DNA of 64,000 nt from the NCBI RefSeq assembly GCF_003182135.1, contig NZ_QGTL01000010.1, positions 62,001 through 126,000 of the forward strand. The letters are read 5' to 3'. Below the pieces are notes generated by a model. That model was not told the origin of the DNA, made no database searches, and saw only the letters and a program-made list of their open reading frames with translations. The stretch is from Nocardia neocaledoniensis (GTDB lineage: Bacteria > Actinomycetota > Actinomycetes > Mycobacteriales > Mycobacteriaceae). Positions 7,467-16,013 of the stretch are shown piece after piece (position 1 is the stretch's first letter; every line of letters begins with the position of its first letter). The translations under genes and the position numbers were made by a program.

Positions 7467-8504
7467 CTATCCCATGCGCGTTGCGGCCCGCGCATCTCGG
7501 TAATGCTCGGCGACCGCGGCGAAGGCGGCCTTGGGTTCCCAGTTCATCGTGGGGTAGGCGGTGCCGGTGCGGCCGTCGAGGACCTTGACGATGCCGTAGC
7601 TGGCGAGGTCGAGGTCGTCGCGCGGGTCGCCGTCGGGGCGGTGCGGCATGTCGTAGAGGGCGAACAGGAACACGAACGCGGTGTCGATGCCCGCGTCCTC
7701 GAACAGGTCGAGCAGCTCGCGCACGTAGGTGGCCTGGCCTTCCTCGTCGCGGGTGTGGGTGGCGGTGAGGCGGACCGGGCCGGGGTTGTATTCGACGATG
7801 TCGAGGCCGTTGGCGCCGACGTCGCCCGCGCCGCGGAAGGTGGCCGCGCCGAATTCGGTGACGGCCACCGGCTTTCCCTGCGTGACGAGCGCGCGGACGC
7901 CGTCGGCGAAGCGGTCGGCGACGGCCGCGGAGCGGTACAGGTCGACCGAGATCAGGTCGAACAGCGTCCAGTCGACGCGTTCGAGGGGAATCGACGCGTA
8001 GGTGAGCCGGCCGGTGAATCGTTTCCGGACCGCCGGGACGGTCGCGTGGAAGAAGGCGTTGAGCCGTTCGCTCGCGTGGGCCACGCGCTCGGGCAGCGCG
8101 TCGGCGTCGGTGAGCGAGGCGACGCGTTCGGTGACGGTGTCACCGGGCAGGAATCCGCCGGTCATCAGGCTCAGTTCGGCGCCGATCACGAGGACGACCT
8201 CGGCGCCGCGGCGGCGCAGCAGTTCGGCGCGCTCGGCGCAGTCGAGCAGGAACGTGCGCATCTGCTCGGTGTCCTGTTCCAGCGGGTACGGCGAGAACCA
8301 CACCTCGAGGCCGAGGTCGGCGGCGTGGGTCGCGGCGAGTTCGAGGCGGTCGGCGTCGCCGCCGACGATCCGGACGGCGGTGCAGTGCAGGTCGTCGCGG
8401 ATGATGCGCAGTTCCGCGCGGACGACGTCGGTGTCGAAATGCGGTCGGGAGGAGAGGCCGTCGCGGAGGAACCCGGTGTCGTATGTGATGCCTGTGGCGC
8501 GCAT
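7467..8504 (-). CDS. TIM-barrel glycoside-hydrolase-like protein
   Basis: 345 residues, no signal peptide. The sequence has the rhythm of a (beta/alpha)8 barrel, with a glutamate after strand 4 (VIGAELSLM, E110) and another after strand 7 (VAVTEFGAAT, E217), the positions of the acid/base and nucleophile in clan A glycosidases. Homologues are widespread in actinobacteria and are sometimes annotated as abortive-infection proteins, for which nothing here gives support. The substrate is unknown and the protein may be cytoplasmic. It is divergent from a TetR regulator whose candidate operator lies over this gene's promoter. Confidence 0.65.
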   Translation of the reverse strand: MRATGITYDTGFLRDGLSSRPHFDTDVVRAELRIIRDDLHCTAVRIVGGDADRLELAATHAADLGLEVWFSPYPLEQDTEQMRTFLLDCAERAELLRRRGAEVVLVIGAELSLMTGGFLPGDTVTERVASLTDADALPERVAHASERLNAFFHATVPAVRKRFTGRLTYASIPLERVDWTLFDLISVDLYRSAAVADRFADGVRALVTQGKPVAVTEFGAATFRGAGDVGANGLDIVEYNPGPVRLTATHTRDEEGQATYVRELLDLFEDAGIDTAFVFLFALYDMPHRPDGDPRDDLDLASYGIVKVLDGRTGTAYPTMNWEPKAAFAAVAEHYRDARAATRMG

Positions 8505-8532
8505 GGGTAGTGGCCTTTCGGAACGAATCTAA

Positions 8533-8547
8533 GGTACGCGAAGTACC
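8533..8547. promoter_or_regulatory. Palindromic operator between glycosidase-like gene and TetR
   Basis: GGTAC-GCGAA-GTACC is a perfect 5-5-5 inverted repeat centred in the divergent region, 29 bases upstream of the gene at 8504. On the reverse strand it lies beside a TTAGAT sequence that may be the -10 of that gene. Likely binding site of the TetR encoded at 8621. Confidence 0.5.
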
Positions 8548-8620
8548 CTAACGGACGGTTCACCTGCCGGCAATGTGATCCGACTTGGGTACGATGCTCC
8601 GGAACCGAAGGAGGTCGCCC

Positions 8621-9232
8621 GTGGCGGAACCGGACAAACCGATGCGCCGCCGTGGCGCCGCCCTCGAGGACGCGATCCTGCGCGCGGCCGCCGACGAACT
8701 CCGCGACGGCGGGTTCGCCGGGCTGACGATGGACAAGGTGGCCCAGCGCGCGGGCACGAACAAGAACGCGATCTACCGGCGCTGGCCCAATCGGCTCGCC
8801 CTCGGCATCGCGGCCTACCGGCGCCTGGCCACCGCCGTCGAAGTGCCCGACACCGGCGACCTGCGCGCCGACGCGCTCGAACTGTTGCGGCGGGCGAATC
8901 GGCACTGGAGTTCGGCACTCGGTGCGATCATGCGCGAGCTGCTCGCCGCGGCCGGTGGCGCCGCCGAACTGCTCGCTCAGCTGCCGGAACAGTCCGTCGA
9001 CGCGACCGCGGCCACCTGGCTGACGGTGCTCGGACGGGCCGTGGCGCGCGGCGAGGCGGCGCCGGAATGCCTGCGGCCCCGGGTGGCGACCGTGGCGATC
9101 GTGCTGTTGCGCAACGAGTTCGTCCTGCGCGGCGTGCCGACCGCGCCCGACGACGTGCTCGTCGAGATCGTCGACGAGGTGTTCCTGCCACTGGTGCGCC
9201 GCAGCGGGGCGGGGTCCTCAGTCGGGCAGTAG
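8621..9232 (+). CDS. TetR-family transcriptional regulator
   Basis: 203 residues from GTG 8621, preferred over upstream ATGs (8585, 8594) because a perfect AAGGAGG (8608-8614) sits 6 bases before it. The N-terminal HTH is clear (ALEDAILRAAADELRDGGFAGLTMDKVAQRAGTNKNAIYRRWPN in outline), followed by an all-helical ligand domain with no recognisable effector signature. It is divergent from the glycosidase-like gene; the 3' end overlaps the convergent dinB by 15 bases. Confidence 0.88.
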   Translation: MAEPDKPMRRRGAALEDAILRAAADELRDGGFAGLTMDKVAQRAGTNKNAIYRRWPNRLALGIAAYRRLATAVEVPDTGDLRADALELLRRANRHWSSALGAIMRELLAAAGGAAELLAQLPEQSVDATAATWLTVLGRAVARGEAAPECLRPRVATVAIVLLRNEFVLRGVPTAPDDVLVEIVDEVFLPLVRRSGAGSSVGQ

Positions 9233-10453
9233 CGGCACCGACACGCCCTCGCCCTTCTTCAGCAGCGCCGCCCTGGTGACGGCGGCCGACCCGAAGCGGC
9301 GGCGCAGGTCGTCCAGCGTCGCGTCGAGGGTGTTCTCGGCGCGGGGCTCGAGCGGGAGCGTCAGCTGCACGGTGTCGGCGTCGTCGAGGTTGGTCAGCGA
9401 CAGGCCGATCAGGGTGATGCCGCGTTCGTCGATCATCGGCTGGGCGGTGTCGAGCAGCTCGCGCGCGGCCCGGCGCAGCGTCGCGGTGACATCGGTCGCC
9501 TCGACGAGGGTGTGCGAGCGGGTGGCCCGGGTGAAATCGTCGAAGCGTAGCCGCAGGATGACCGTGCGGCAGACCCGGTCGGCGGCGCGTAGCCTGCGGC
9601 CGAGGCGGTCGGTGAGTCCGTCGAGGTAGGCGGCGATCTCGTCGGGTTCGCGCCGTCTGCGGCCGAGCGCGCGCTGGGCGCCGATCGAACGGCGCCGCCG
9701 GCCGGTCTCGACCCGGCGCGGGTCACGCGCCCAGGACAGGGCGAACAGGTGCCGGGCCGCGCCGGGCCCGAGGATGGCCCGCAGGTGGGGTTCGCCGAGC
9801 TCGGCGAGCTGGCCGACCCGGGTGATGCCGTGGGTGTGCAGGGTGGCCGCGGTGACCGCGCCCACGCCCCACAGGCGCTCGACCGGCAGCGGGTGCAGGA
9901 AATCGAGTTCGCCGCCGGGCTCGACGAGCCGCAGCCCGTCGGGTTTGGCGACCGCGGAGGCCACCTTGGCCAGGAACTTGGTGCGGGCGATACCGACCGA
10001 GATCGGCAGGCCCACTTGGGTACTGACCTCGGTGCGCAGGGTGCGCGCGATGTCGATCGGTTCGCCGCGGATGCGGCGCAGGCCGCCGACGTCGAGGAAG
10101 GCCTCGTCGATGGAGATCCCCTCCACGACGGGCGTGGTGTCGTGGAAGATCGCGAACACCGCCCTGCTCGCTTCGGCGTAGGCCGCCATGCGCGGCGGCA
10201 CGACCACCGCGTGCGGGCACAACCGCAGCGCCTGTCCGGCGTTCATCGGGGTGCGGATGCCGAAGGCCTTGGCTTCGTAGCTGGCGGCCAGTACCACCCC
10301 GCCGCCGACGATCACCGGCTTGCCACGCAGCCACGGCTGGTCGCGCTGCTCCACCGAGGCGTAGAAGGAATCCAGATCGGCGTGCAGGATCGACGCCTCG
10401 GCGCGGGTCTGGATGCGCGGGCGACGCGCTGCGACGGAATCGGACACGAACAT
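9218..10453 (-). CDS. dinB: DNA polymerase IV (Y-family, DinB)
   Basis: 411 residues. Palm carboxylates appear in HADLDSFYASVE (D26, D28) and GISIDEAF; then come the thumb helix-hairpin-helix, the little-finger domain, and a C-terminal QLTLPL that fits a beta-clamp-binding motif. It performs translesion synthesis. The ATG at 10453 lies inside a consensus LexA box, so the true start could be this ATG or the in-frame GTG at 10447. LexA control is unusual to see so plainly for an actinobacterial dinB. The 3' end overlaps the convergent tetR. Confidence 0.93.
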   Translation of the reverse strand: MFVSDSVAARRPRIQTRAEASILHADLDSFYASVEQRDQPWLRGKPVIVGGGVVLAASYEAKAFGIRTPMNAGQALRLCPHAVVVPPRMAAYAEASRAVFAIFHDTTPVVEGISIDEAFLDVGGLRRIRGEPIDIARTLRTEVSTQVGLPISVGIARTKFLAKVASAVAKPDGLRLVEPGGELDFLHPLPVERLWGVGAVTAATLHTHGITRVGQLAELGEPHLRAILGPGAARHLFALSWARDPRRVETGRRRRSIGAQRALGRRRREPDEIAAYLDGLTDRLGRRLRAADRVCRTVILRLRFDDFTRATRSHTLVEATDVTATLRRAARELLDTAQPMIDERGITLIGLSLTNLDDADTVQLTLPLEPRAENTLDATLDDLRRRFGSAAVTRAALLKKGEGVSVPLLPD

Positions 10454-10460
10454 ATGTTCG
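10447..10460. promoter_or_regulatory. LexA (SOS) box overlapping the dinB start
   Basis: CGAAC-ATAT-GTTCG matches the actinobacterial/Gram-positive SOS box CGAAC-N4-GTTCG exactly. It straddles the dinB start codon. LexA bound here would block transcription initiation or elongation into dinB. Confidence 0.75.
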
Positions 10461-10587
10461 CATCGGGGTCCGACAGAAAAGATTGCTCCGCGATTGCGGC
10501 GGATCGTCTTCCCCTGGCCCCAGCGGGCGCTGTCGGTGGGCTCTGCTGTGATGGACGGCGTCCCTACGGTGAAAGAGGTTGCTGCCC

Positions 10588-11700
10588 ATGATGAGTGTCG
10601 GGTGGGATCAGGTGTTCGCGTGGCGGCTGGCCCGCCAGTTCCTCACCGATCCGGCGGCCGGCTCGGCCACCGAGATCGCCGAGCGCTCGGCCGGGATCCA
10701 GGCGCAGGTGGCCTCGGCGGCCGATATCGCGGTGGCCGTGCGCAGCCGGGTCGCGCGCCCGAACGCGGTGACCGAGGCACTGGCCGCGGGCACCCTGGTG
10801 AAGACCTGGGCCATGCGCGGCACGCTGCACGCTATGCCGCCCGCGCAAGCCGCGGCCGCACTCGCGCTCATCGGCTCGGCACGGACGTGGGAGAAACCCG
10901 CGTGGCGCAAGACCTTCGGCGCCACTCCCGACGAGGTGGCCGCCCTCGTCGAGGCGGTGTCGGGCATCCTCGCCGACCAGGTGCTGACCCGCGCCGAACT
11001 CGTGGAGGCGGTGCTGGCCCAACCGGGTTTCGCTCACCTCGCCGACCAGCTGCGCTCCGGCTGGGGCGCGGTGCTCAAACCGCTGGCCTGGCAGGGCGCG
11101 CTGTGTCACGGCCCGATGCGCGGCACCAACGTCACCTTCACCACCCCCGGGCACCTGATCCCCGGCTGGACCGGGATCCCCGAGCCGAACAGCGCGGCGC
11201 CCACGCTGATCAAGGCCTACCTCGGCGCGTACGGTCCGGCGACACCGGAGGCGTTCGACACCTGGCTCAGCCGCAACAATCTGCGCAAGACCGTGGTGCG
11301 CGGGTGGTTCGCCGAGCTGGGGGCGGAGCTGACCCAGGTCGATGTCGAGGGCAGGACCGGCTGGATTCCGGCCGAGTTCGCCGACGACCTCGCCGCGGCC
11401 GGCCTCGACGGCGCGATCCATCTGCTCGGCCCGTTCGACCAGTACGTCCTCGGTCCCGGCACCGGTGACACCGCGCTGCTGCCTGCCGAGCATCGGGCGA
11501 AGGTGAGCAGGACCGCGGGCTGGATCTCGCCACTGGTCGTGGTCGACGGGCGCATCGCCGGGACCTGGGAACGGGCCGAGGACGCGATCGTGCTCGCGCT
11601 CTTCGACGGCGCCGCGGTGCCGAAGCGGGCGCTCGCCGCGGCCGTGGACCGGCTGGGTGCCGCGCTCGGCGAGACCGCGCTGACCGTCCGAAACGCCTGA
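10588..11700 (+). CDS. Winged-helix DNA-binding domain protein (HTH_42 / YcaQ-like)
   Basis: 370 residues from ATG 10588, with a GAAAGAGG site (10571-10578) upstream. The opening QVFAWRLARQFL...IAERSAGIQAQVASAADIAVAVRSR and the later KTWAMRGTLHAM and LLGPFDQYVLG stretches are the signature of the HTH_42 family, common in actinobacteria. Some members (AlkX, AlkZ) are DNA glycosylases that unhook interstrand crosslinks through a QxQ/QxD motif; IQAQ near residue 36 could be that motif. It sits next to dinB on the opposite strand, which would suit a repair role, but the assignment to glycosylase is an inference. Confidence 0.75.
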   Translation: MMSVGWDQVFAWRLARQFLTDPAAGSATEIAERSAGIQAQVASAADIAVAVRSRVARPNAVTEALAAGTLVKTWAMRGTLHAMPPAQAAAALALIGSARTWEKPAWRKTFGATPDEVAALVEAVSGILADQVLTRAELVEAVLAQPGFAHLADQLRSGWGAVLKPLAWQGALCHGPMRGTNVTFTTPGHLIPGWTGIPEPNSAAPTLIKAYLGAYGPATPEAFDTWLSRNNLRKTVVRGWFAELGAELTQVDVEGRTGWIPAEFADDLAAAGLDGAIHLLGPFDQYVLGPGTGDTALLPAEHRAKVSRTAGWISPLVVVDGRIAGTWERAEDAIVLALFDGAAVPKRALAAAVDRLGAALGETALTVRNA

Positions 11701-11731
11701 CACCAAACCAAGCACTTGTTAGGCTCGCGCG

Positions 11732-12811
11732 ATGATCCCCACGATCGTCTGGGGCACCGGCAATGTCGGCCGAGCGGCCATCCGTGCCGTGGCCGCCCAC
11801 CCGGCGCTGGAACTCACGGGGGTGCTCGTGCACAACCCCGACAAGATCGGCCGTGACGCGGGCACACTCGCCGGTCTCGACACCGAACTGGGCGTGGCCG
11901 CGTCCGCCGACATCGACGCCGTGCTCGCCACCGCGCCGCTCGCTGTCGTCTACGCGGCCTCCGGTGACATCCGTCCCGATGACGCGCTCGCCGACATCGT
12001 GCGCGCCCTGCGCGCGGGCGCGGTCGTCGTCACCCCCGCCCTGTATCCGCTCTACGATCCGGTCGGCGCCCCCGCCGAACTGCGCGAGCCGGTACTGGCC
12101 GCGATCGACGAGGGCGGTGGTTCGCTGTTCGTCTCCGGCGTCGATCCCGGCTGGGGCAACGATGTGCTGCCGCTGTTGATGAGCGGCCTGTCGAGCACCC
12201 TGGATGCGGTGCGCTGCCAGGAGATCTTCGACTACTCCACCTACGACCAACCCGATTCGGTGCGCTATCTGGTCGGCATGGGACAGCCGATGGACTATCA
12301 GCCGCCGATGCTGTTGCCGTCGGTGCCGACCATGGTGTGGGGCGGGCAGATCCGGCTCATGGCCAGGGCGCTGGGCGTGGAACTCGACGAGATCCGCGAG
12401 ACCTTGGACCGGCGTGCACTCGATGCGACCGTGCAGACCGCGCAGATGGGCGAGTTCGCGGCGGGCACCCAGGGCGCGGTGCGGTTCGAGGTGCAGGGCA
12501 TCATCGAGGGTGAGCCGCGCATCGTCATCGAACACGTCACCCGCATCCACCCGAGCTGCGCGCCGGACTGGCCGACGCCGCCGGACGGCGTCGGCGCGCA
12601 CCGGGTGATCATCGAGGGCACTCCGCGCATCGAGGTGAGCGTGGAGGCCTCCGACGAAGGCGGCAACCGGTCGGCGGGCGGAAACGCCACGGCCGTGGGC
12701 CGATTGGTCAACGCCATCGACTGGCTGGTCGAGGCCGAACCCGGCCTCTACGACGCGCTCGATGTGCCGCTGCGGGCCGCGGTCGGCAAACTCGGAAGGA
12801 AGACCCCATGA
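11732..12811 (+). CDS. NAD(P)-binding dehydrogenase of the dihydrodipicolinate-reductase-like / 2,4-diaminopentanoate dehydrogenase family
   Basis: 359 residues. Rossmann start TIVWGTGNVGRAAIRAV (4-20). The middle of the protein carries VVYAASGDIRPDD and FVSGVDPGWGNDVLPL, typical of the large actinobacterial group annotated as dihydrodipicolinate reductase or diaminopentanoate dehydrogenase; the true substrate is generally unknown. It is too long for, and lacks the motifs of, housekeeping DapB. The stop overlaps the start of the AhpD-like gene at 12808 by 4 bases, so the two are translationally coupled and probably act together. Confidence 0.75.
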   Translation: MIPTIVWGTGNVGRAAIRAVAAHPALELTGVLVHNPDKIGRDAGTLAGLDTELGVAASADIDAVLATAPLAVVYAASGDIRPDDALADIVRALRAGAVVVTPALYPLYDPVGAPAELREPVLAAIDEGGGSLFVSGVDPGWGNDVLPLLMSGLSSTLDAVRCQEIFDYSTYDQPDSVRYLVGMGQPMDYQPPMLLPSVPTMVWGGQIRLMARALGVELDEIRETLDRRALDATVQTAQMGEFAAGTQGAVRFEVQGIIEGEPRIVIEHVTRIHPSCAPDWPTPPDGVGAHRVIIEGTPRIEVSVEASDEGGNRSAGGNATAVGRLVNAIDWLVEAEPGLYDALDVPLRAAVGKLGRKTP

Positions 12812-13287
12812 TCATCGACATTCCCGAGGGCAAGGACCCGATCGGCTACGTGTGGGGCGAGATGGTGCCCGGCATCGGTGTCGCCGCCGCCGCGTTCTCG
12901 CTGTCGGTCTACGAGCATTCGACCCTGGGTCTGCGCGAGTTCGAGGCCGCGCGGCTGCGGATCGCGCAGATCAACGGGTGCCTGTTCTGTCAGGACTGGC
13001 GCACCGAACGCGACGGGCAGAAGGTGGAGGCCGAGTTCGCCGAGGCGGTGACGAACTGGCGAACCACCGACCGCTTCGACGAGCGCGCCCGGCTCGCCGC
13101 CGAGTACGCCGAACGCTACGCCACCGACCATCACAACCTCGACGACGCGTTCTGGGCCAAGATGTTCGAGCACTACACCCAGGCCGAGGTGGTCGAACTC
13201 AGCATGAGCATCGGTTCGTGGCTGGCATTCGGCAGGCTCAACCGCGTGCTCGGACTGGACACCGTCTGCGTCCTGCCGGGGCACTGA
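12808..13287 (+). CDS. Carboxymuconolactone decarboxylase / AhpD-like protein
   Basis: 159 residues, all helical. The motif INGCLFCQDWR (C58 and C61) is the CxxC of AhpD-type alkylhydroperoxidases, but the histidine usually four residues after the second cysteine is replaced by arginine, so peroxidase activity is uncertain. It overlaps the upstream dehydrogenase by ATGA, marking a two-gene operon. Many paired proteins of this type in actinobacteria have no known substrate. Confidence 0.8.
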   Translation: MIIDIPEGKDPIGYVWGEMVPGIGVAAAAFSLSVYEHSTLGLREFEAARLRIAQINGCLFCQDWRTERDGQKVEAEFAEAVTNWRTTDRFDERARLAAEYAERYATDHHNLDDAFWAKMFEHYTQAEVVELSMSIGSWLAFGRLNRVLGLDTVCVLPGH

Positions 13288-13306
13288 CGGGCGTAGGCTG
13301 CGGGCC

Positions 13307-13720
13307 GTGGTGGACTCTTCGGTACAGCAGCTGATCGATACCGTCGCGTGGGTCCTGATCGAGGACGGGCGCATCCTGTGCGGGCGCCCGCGCGGCAAGG
13401 ACGTGTACTTCGTTCCCGGCGGCAAACGCGAGGGCGCCGAGACCGACCTGCAGACGCTCGTGCGTGAGGTCGCCGAGGAGCTGACGGTCGAGCTCGACGC
13501 CGCCACCGCCGTACACGTGGGCACCTACGAGGCGGCGGTGGCCGACGGCCACGCCACCGTGGTCCGGATGGCCTGCTACACCGCCGAATACCGGGGCGTG
13601 CTCACCGCGAGCAGCGAGATCGACGCGCTGGCCTGGTTCGGATACCGGGACCGTGATCTCGTACCCCCTGTCGACCAGTTGCTCTTCGACGATCTAGCCG
13701 CGGCGGGCTCGTTACGGTGA
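13307..13720 (+). CDS. Nudix hydrolase
   Basis: 137 residues from GTG 13307 (GTG 13310 is also possible). The Nudix box is present at residues 39-61: GKREGAE, seven residues, then REVAEELTV; the usual glycine near the end is threonine. The fold is that of small nucleoside-diphosphate-X hydrolases, with FVPGGK before the box as in MutT relatives. The substrate is unknown. Its last codons overlap the next gene (GTGA), so the two are likely co-transcribed. Confidence 0.88.
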   Translation: MVDSSVQQLIDTVAWVLIEDGRILCGRPRGKDVYFVPGGKREGAETDLQTLVREVAEELTVELDAATAVHVGTYEAAVADGHATVVRMACYTAEYRGVLTASSEIDALAWFGYRDRDLVPPVDQLLFDDLAAAGSLR

Positions 13721-14211
13721 CCGGCGGCGGCCTCGCGCGGACGGTCGCGTACGCGCTGCTGGCGCTGCCGCTGGCCTTCGCGCCGGCGCGGACCCGGTTG
13801 CGGGTGCCGCGGCGGCTGTTGCGCGAGCCCGTGGCCGCGCGGTGGATCGGTACCGGCCGCTGCGTGGCGCACTCGGTGCTGTCGGCCGGTCCGGGCGTCG
13901 TGGCCTGGTTCCTGCTGATGCTGACCGTGCTCGGGCTGGTGCGCGGGCTGCTGTATCCGTTGGTCGCGGCGAACGATTACGAGAATTCCTGGGGCGGACC
14001 GACGTTGGCGGGCGCGTGGGCGGTGCACGCGGCGGTGAGCCTGGTGGTGGCGCCGCTGTTCGTCGGTGTGGTCGCCGGGCTCGGTCGCGTCCAGTTGCGG
14101 GTGACGCGGGCCGTCTTCGGTGGCGACGGTCCCTGGTGGGTGCTGCCGGCCGCCGTGGTCCTCACCGCGGCGGGCGCGCTGTTGTTCGTGTCGTGGCTGC
14201 AGCAGATCTGA
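13717..14211 (+). CDS. Unrecognised integral membrane protein
   Basis: 164 residues from GTG 13717, overlapping the Nudix stop by 4 bases. About four hydrophobic helices (near residues 8-24, 64-86, 100-124 and 142-160) with a positively charged loop RTRLRVPRRLLREPVAARW between the first two. No family was recognised. Related proteins in nocardiae and rhodococci seem to have a small sensor-like topology, but nothing here assigns a role. It is convergent with the epoxide hydrolase, with only 7 bases between stops. Confidence 0.65.
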   Translation: MTGGGLARTVAYALLALPLAFAPARTRLRVPRRLLREPVAARWIGTGRCVAHSVLSAGPGVVAWFLLMLTVLGLVRGLLYPLVAANDYENSWGGPTLAGAWAVHAAVSLVVAPLFVGVVAGLGRVQLRVTRAVFGGDGPWWVLPAAVVLTAAGALLFVSWLQQI

Positions 14212-14218
14212 GCGCGGT

Positions 14219-15298
14219 TCAGGACCTGGCGAGGAAGAACTCGCGGATGTCGCCGGCCAGCAGGTCGGGCACCTCCATCGCGGCGAAGTGCCCGCCACGG
14301 TCGAATTCCGACCAGTGCCGGATGTCGTAGAGCCGTTCGGCCAGCGGGCGCACCGACTGGGTGATGTCGCGTGGGAACACCGCCACACCGAGCGGGACCG
14401 GGCAGCCCGTGGCGCCACGCGGGGTGTCGCGATGCAGCCGAGCCGAGGACGCCGCGGTGGCGGTGAACCAGTAGAGCGAGACGTCGGTGAGCACGCGATC
14501 GTCGTCGACGGGGGTGCGCGGGTCGGTCCACTGCGCGAATCGTTCGGCGATCCAGGCCAATTGGCCGACGGGGGAGTCGGTGAGGGCGTAGCCGAGGGTC
14601 TGCGGGGTGGTGGCCTGCAGCGCTTGGTAGGGCGGACGGTTGGCCATCAGGTGGCGCACGGTGTCGAGCCGGGCGAGGTCGGTCGGTGACAGGTCGAGGT
14701 CGGCGTCGGGGTCCGGGCGGGTCGGCAGGTAGTTGACGTGCACGCCGACCACATGGTCGGGCGCGTGGGCGCCGAGCGCGATCGAGATGCCCGCGCCGAA
14801 GTCGCCGCCCTGGGCGCCGTAGCGGTCGTAGCCGAGGCAGCGCATCAGTTCGGCCCAGGCGCGGGCGACGCGCTCGGCGTCCCAGCCGCGTTCGTGGGTG
14901 GGCCCGGAGAAGCCGTAGCCGGGGATGGACGGGATCACCAGGTGGAACTCGCGCGACAGCGGCGCGATGACGTCGAGGAACTCCAGGAACGAGCCGGGCC
15001 AGCCGTGGGTGAGGATCAGGGCCCGCGCGTGCGGGTCGGCGGCGCGGACGTGGACGAAATGGATGCTCTGCCCGTCGATCTCGGTGATGAAGTGCGGCAG
15101 TTCGTTGAGTCGGGCCTCGTGGGCGCGCCAGTCGTACCCGTCGCGCCAGTGCTCGGCGAGTTGCCGCAGCCGGGCCAGGGGGAAGCCGTAGTCCCAGCCG
15201 GCGTCGGTGACTTCGTTGGGCCAGCGGGTGCGGGCGAGGCGGTCGCGCAGGTCGTCCAGGTCGGCCTGGGGGATGTGGACGCGGAACGGTTCGATCAT
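14219..15298 (-). CDS. Epoxide hydrolase (alpha/beta hydrolase with EHN domain)
   Basis: 359 residues from ATG 15298, chosen because the epoxide-hydrolase N-terminal domain begins directly (PFRVHIPQADLDDLRDRLARTRWPNE) and a GGAGA site precedes it; a longer open frame to 15466 would run over the MarR operator. The oxyanion-hole motif HGWPGS is at 99-104, the nucleophile D166 is in AQGGDFGAG, and the terminal histidine is in FDRGGHFAAME. It hydrolyses epoxides to diols, in detoxification or catabolism. It is divergent from a MarR gene with several inverted repeats between, so it is probably derepressed by a substrate-like ligand. Confidence 0.92.
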   Translation of the reverse strand: MIEPFRVHIPQADLDDLRDRLARTRWPNEVTDAGWDYGFPLARLRQLAEHWRDGYDWRAHEARLNELPHFITEIDGQSIHFVHVRAADPHARALILTHGWPGSFLEFLDVIAPLSREFHLVIPSIPGYGFSGPTHERGWDAERVARAWAELMRCLGYDRYGAQGGDFGAGISIALGAHAPDHVVGVHVNYLPTRPDPDADLDLSPTDLARLDTVRHLMANRPPYQALQATTPQTLGYALTDSPVGQLAWIAERFAQWTDPRTPVDDDRVLTDVSLYWFTATAASSARLHRDTPRGATGCPVPLGVAVFPRDITQSVRPLAERLYDIRHWSEFDRGGHFAAMEVPDLLAGDIREFFLARS

Positions 15299-15326
15299 GG
15301 TTTCGTCTCCGGGCGGAAGATTGATA

Positions 15327-15387
15327 TTGGTGAGCCAAACGTTTGTGCAGCCAACGTTATCAGCAGATCGTTGGCCCGTCCAACGAT
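15327..15387. promoter_or_regulatory. MarR operator region with several inverted repeats
   Basis: ATCGTTGG-N5-CCAACGAT (15367-15387) is a perfect 8-5-8 palindrome just upstream of marR. CAAACGTTTG (15336-15345) is a second perfect palindrome, and TTGG-N4-CCAA (15327-15338) a third, nearer the epoxide hydrolase. Repeated TTGG/CCAA half sites suggest cooperative binding of MarR dimers shutting off both divergent genes. A TAGACT (15393-15398) could be the marR -10. Confidence 0.65.
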
Positions 15388-15404
15388 TGCGGTAGACTCC
15401 GGTC

Positions 15405-15884
15405 ATGACGAAGCCCTCCGCGTCGACACAGCCCAGCTGGGAGACCCTGCCCAGCTGGCTGCTCACCCAGACCGCCCACCACGCCCATCGCCTCGTCAGC
15501 GACGGCTTCGCGGCCGTCGGCGGCCGCGGCTACCACTACCGGGTGCTGGCGACGCTGGCCGAATTCGGCCCCGCCAGTCAGGCCGGCGTCGGCCGCCGCA
15601 GCGGTATCCACGTCAGCGATCTCGTCGCCACCATCAACGAACTCGCCGAACGGGATCTGGTCGAACGCGCTCCCGACCCCGTCGACCGGCGCCGCAACGT
15701 CATCTCCCTGACCACCGCGGGCCGGCGTCAGCTACGCCGCCTCGAACAGCGACTCGCCGCCGCCCAGGACGAGCTCCTGGCGCCGCTCGCACCGGCCGAC
15801 CGCGCACGGCTGACCAGCCTGCTGTCGACACTGCTGGCCCACCACGACCAGCTCACCGACGGCGGCCAGGACGCGCGGCGATGA
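15405..15884 (+). CDS. MarR-family transcriptional regulator
   Basis: 159 residues. Winged helix around residues 40-110: YHYRVLATLAEFGPASQAGVGRRSGIHVSDLVATINELAERDLVERAPDPVDRRRNVISLT in outline, with the DRR wing hairpin. N- and C-terminal helices form the dimer. It is divergent from the epoxide hydrolase and probably its repressor, responding to an aromatic or epoxide compound; the ligand is inferred only from context. It has no cysteine in its HTH domain, so it is not of the redox OhrR type. Confidence 0.9.
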   Translation: MTKPSASTQPSWETLPSWLLTQTAHHAHRLVSDGFAAVGGRGYHYRVLATLAEFGPASQAGVGRRSGIHVSDLVATINELAERDLVERAPDPVDRRRNVISLTTAGRRQLRRLEQRLAAAQDELLAPLAPADRARLTSLLSTLLAHHDQLTDGGQDARR

Positions 15885-16013
15885 GCTGTCGACGCGCCGT
15901 GTACGGCGTGGGAGCGGCGGGTCGGGCTGTGAAGTACCCCAACGTGTGCGCGATATCGCGGTGAGTCCGCTAGCCTGCCGGGTGTCCGTTCCCCGAACGA
16001 AGGTGATCTCAAA

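Noticed and set aside
7467..8504. Abortive-infection (Abi) label for the TIM-barrel protein
   Set aside because: The name is sometimes attached to homologues, but the sequence shows a glycosidase-like barrel with catalytic-type glutamates and no toxin or nucleotidyltransferase motif.
8585..8620. ATG 8585 or 8594 as the TetR start
   Set aside because: GTG 8621 has a perfect AAGGAGG six bases upstream and starts near the conserved HTH; the earlier starts have no site.
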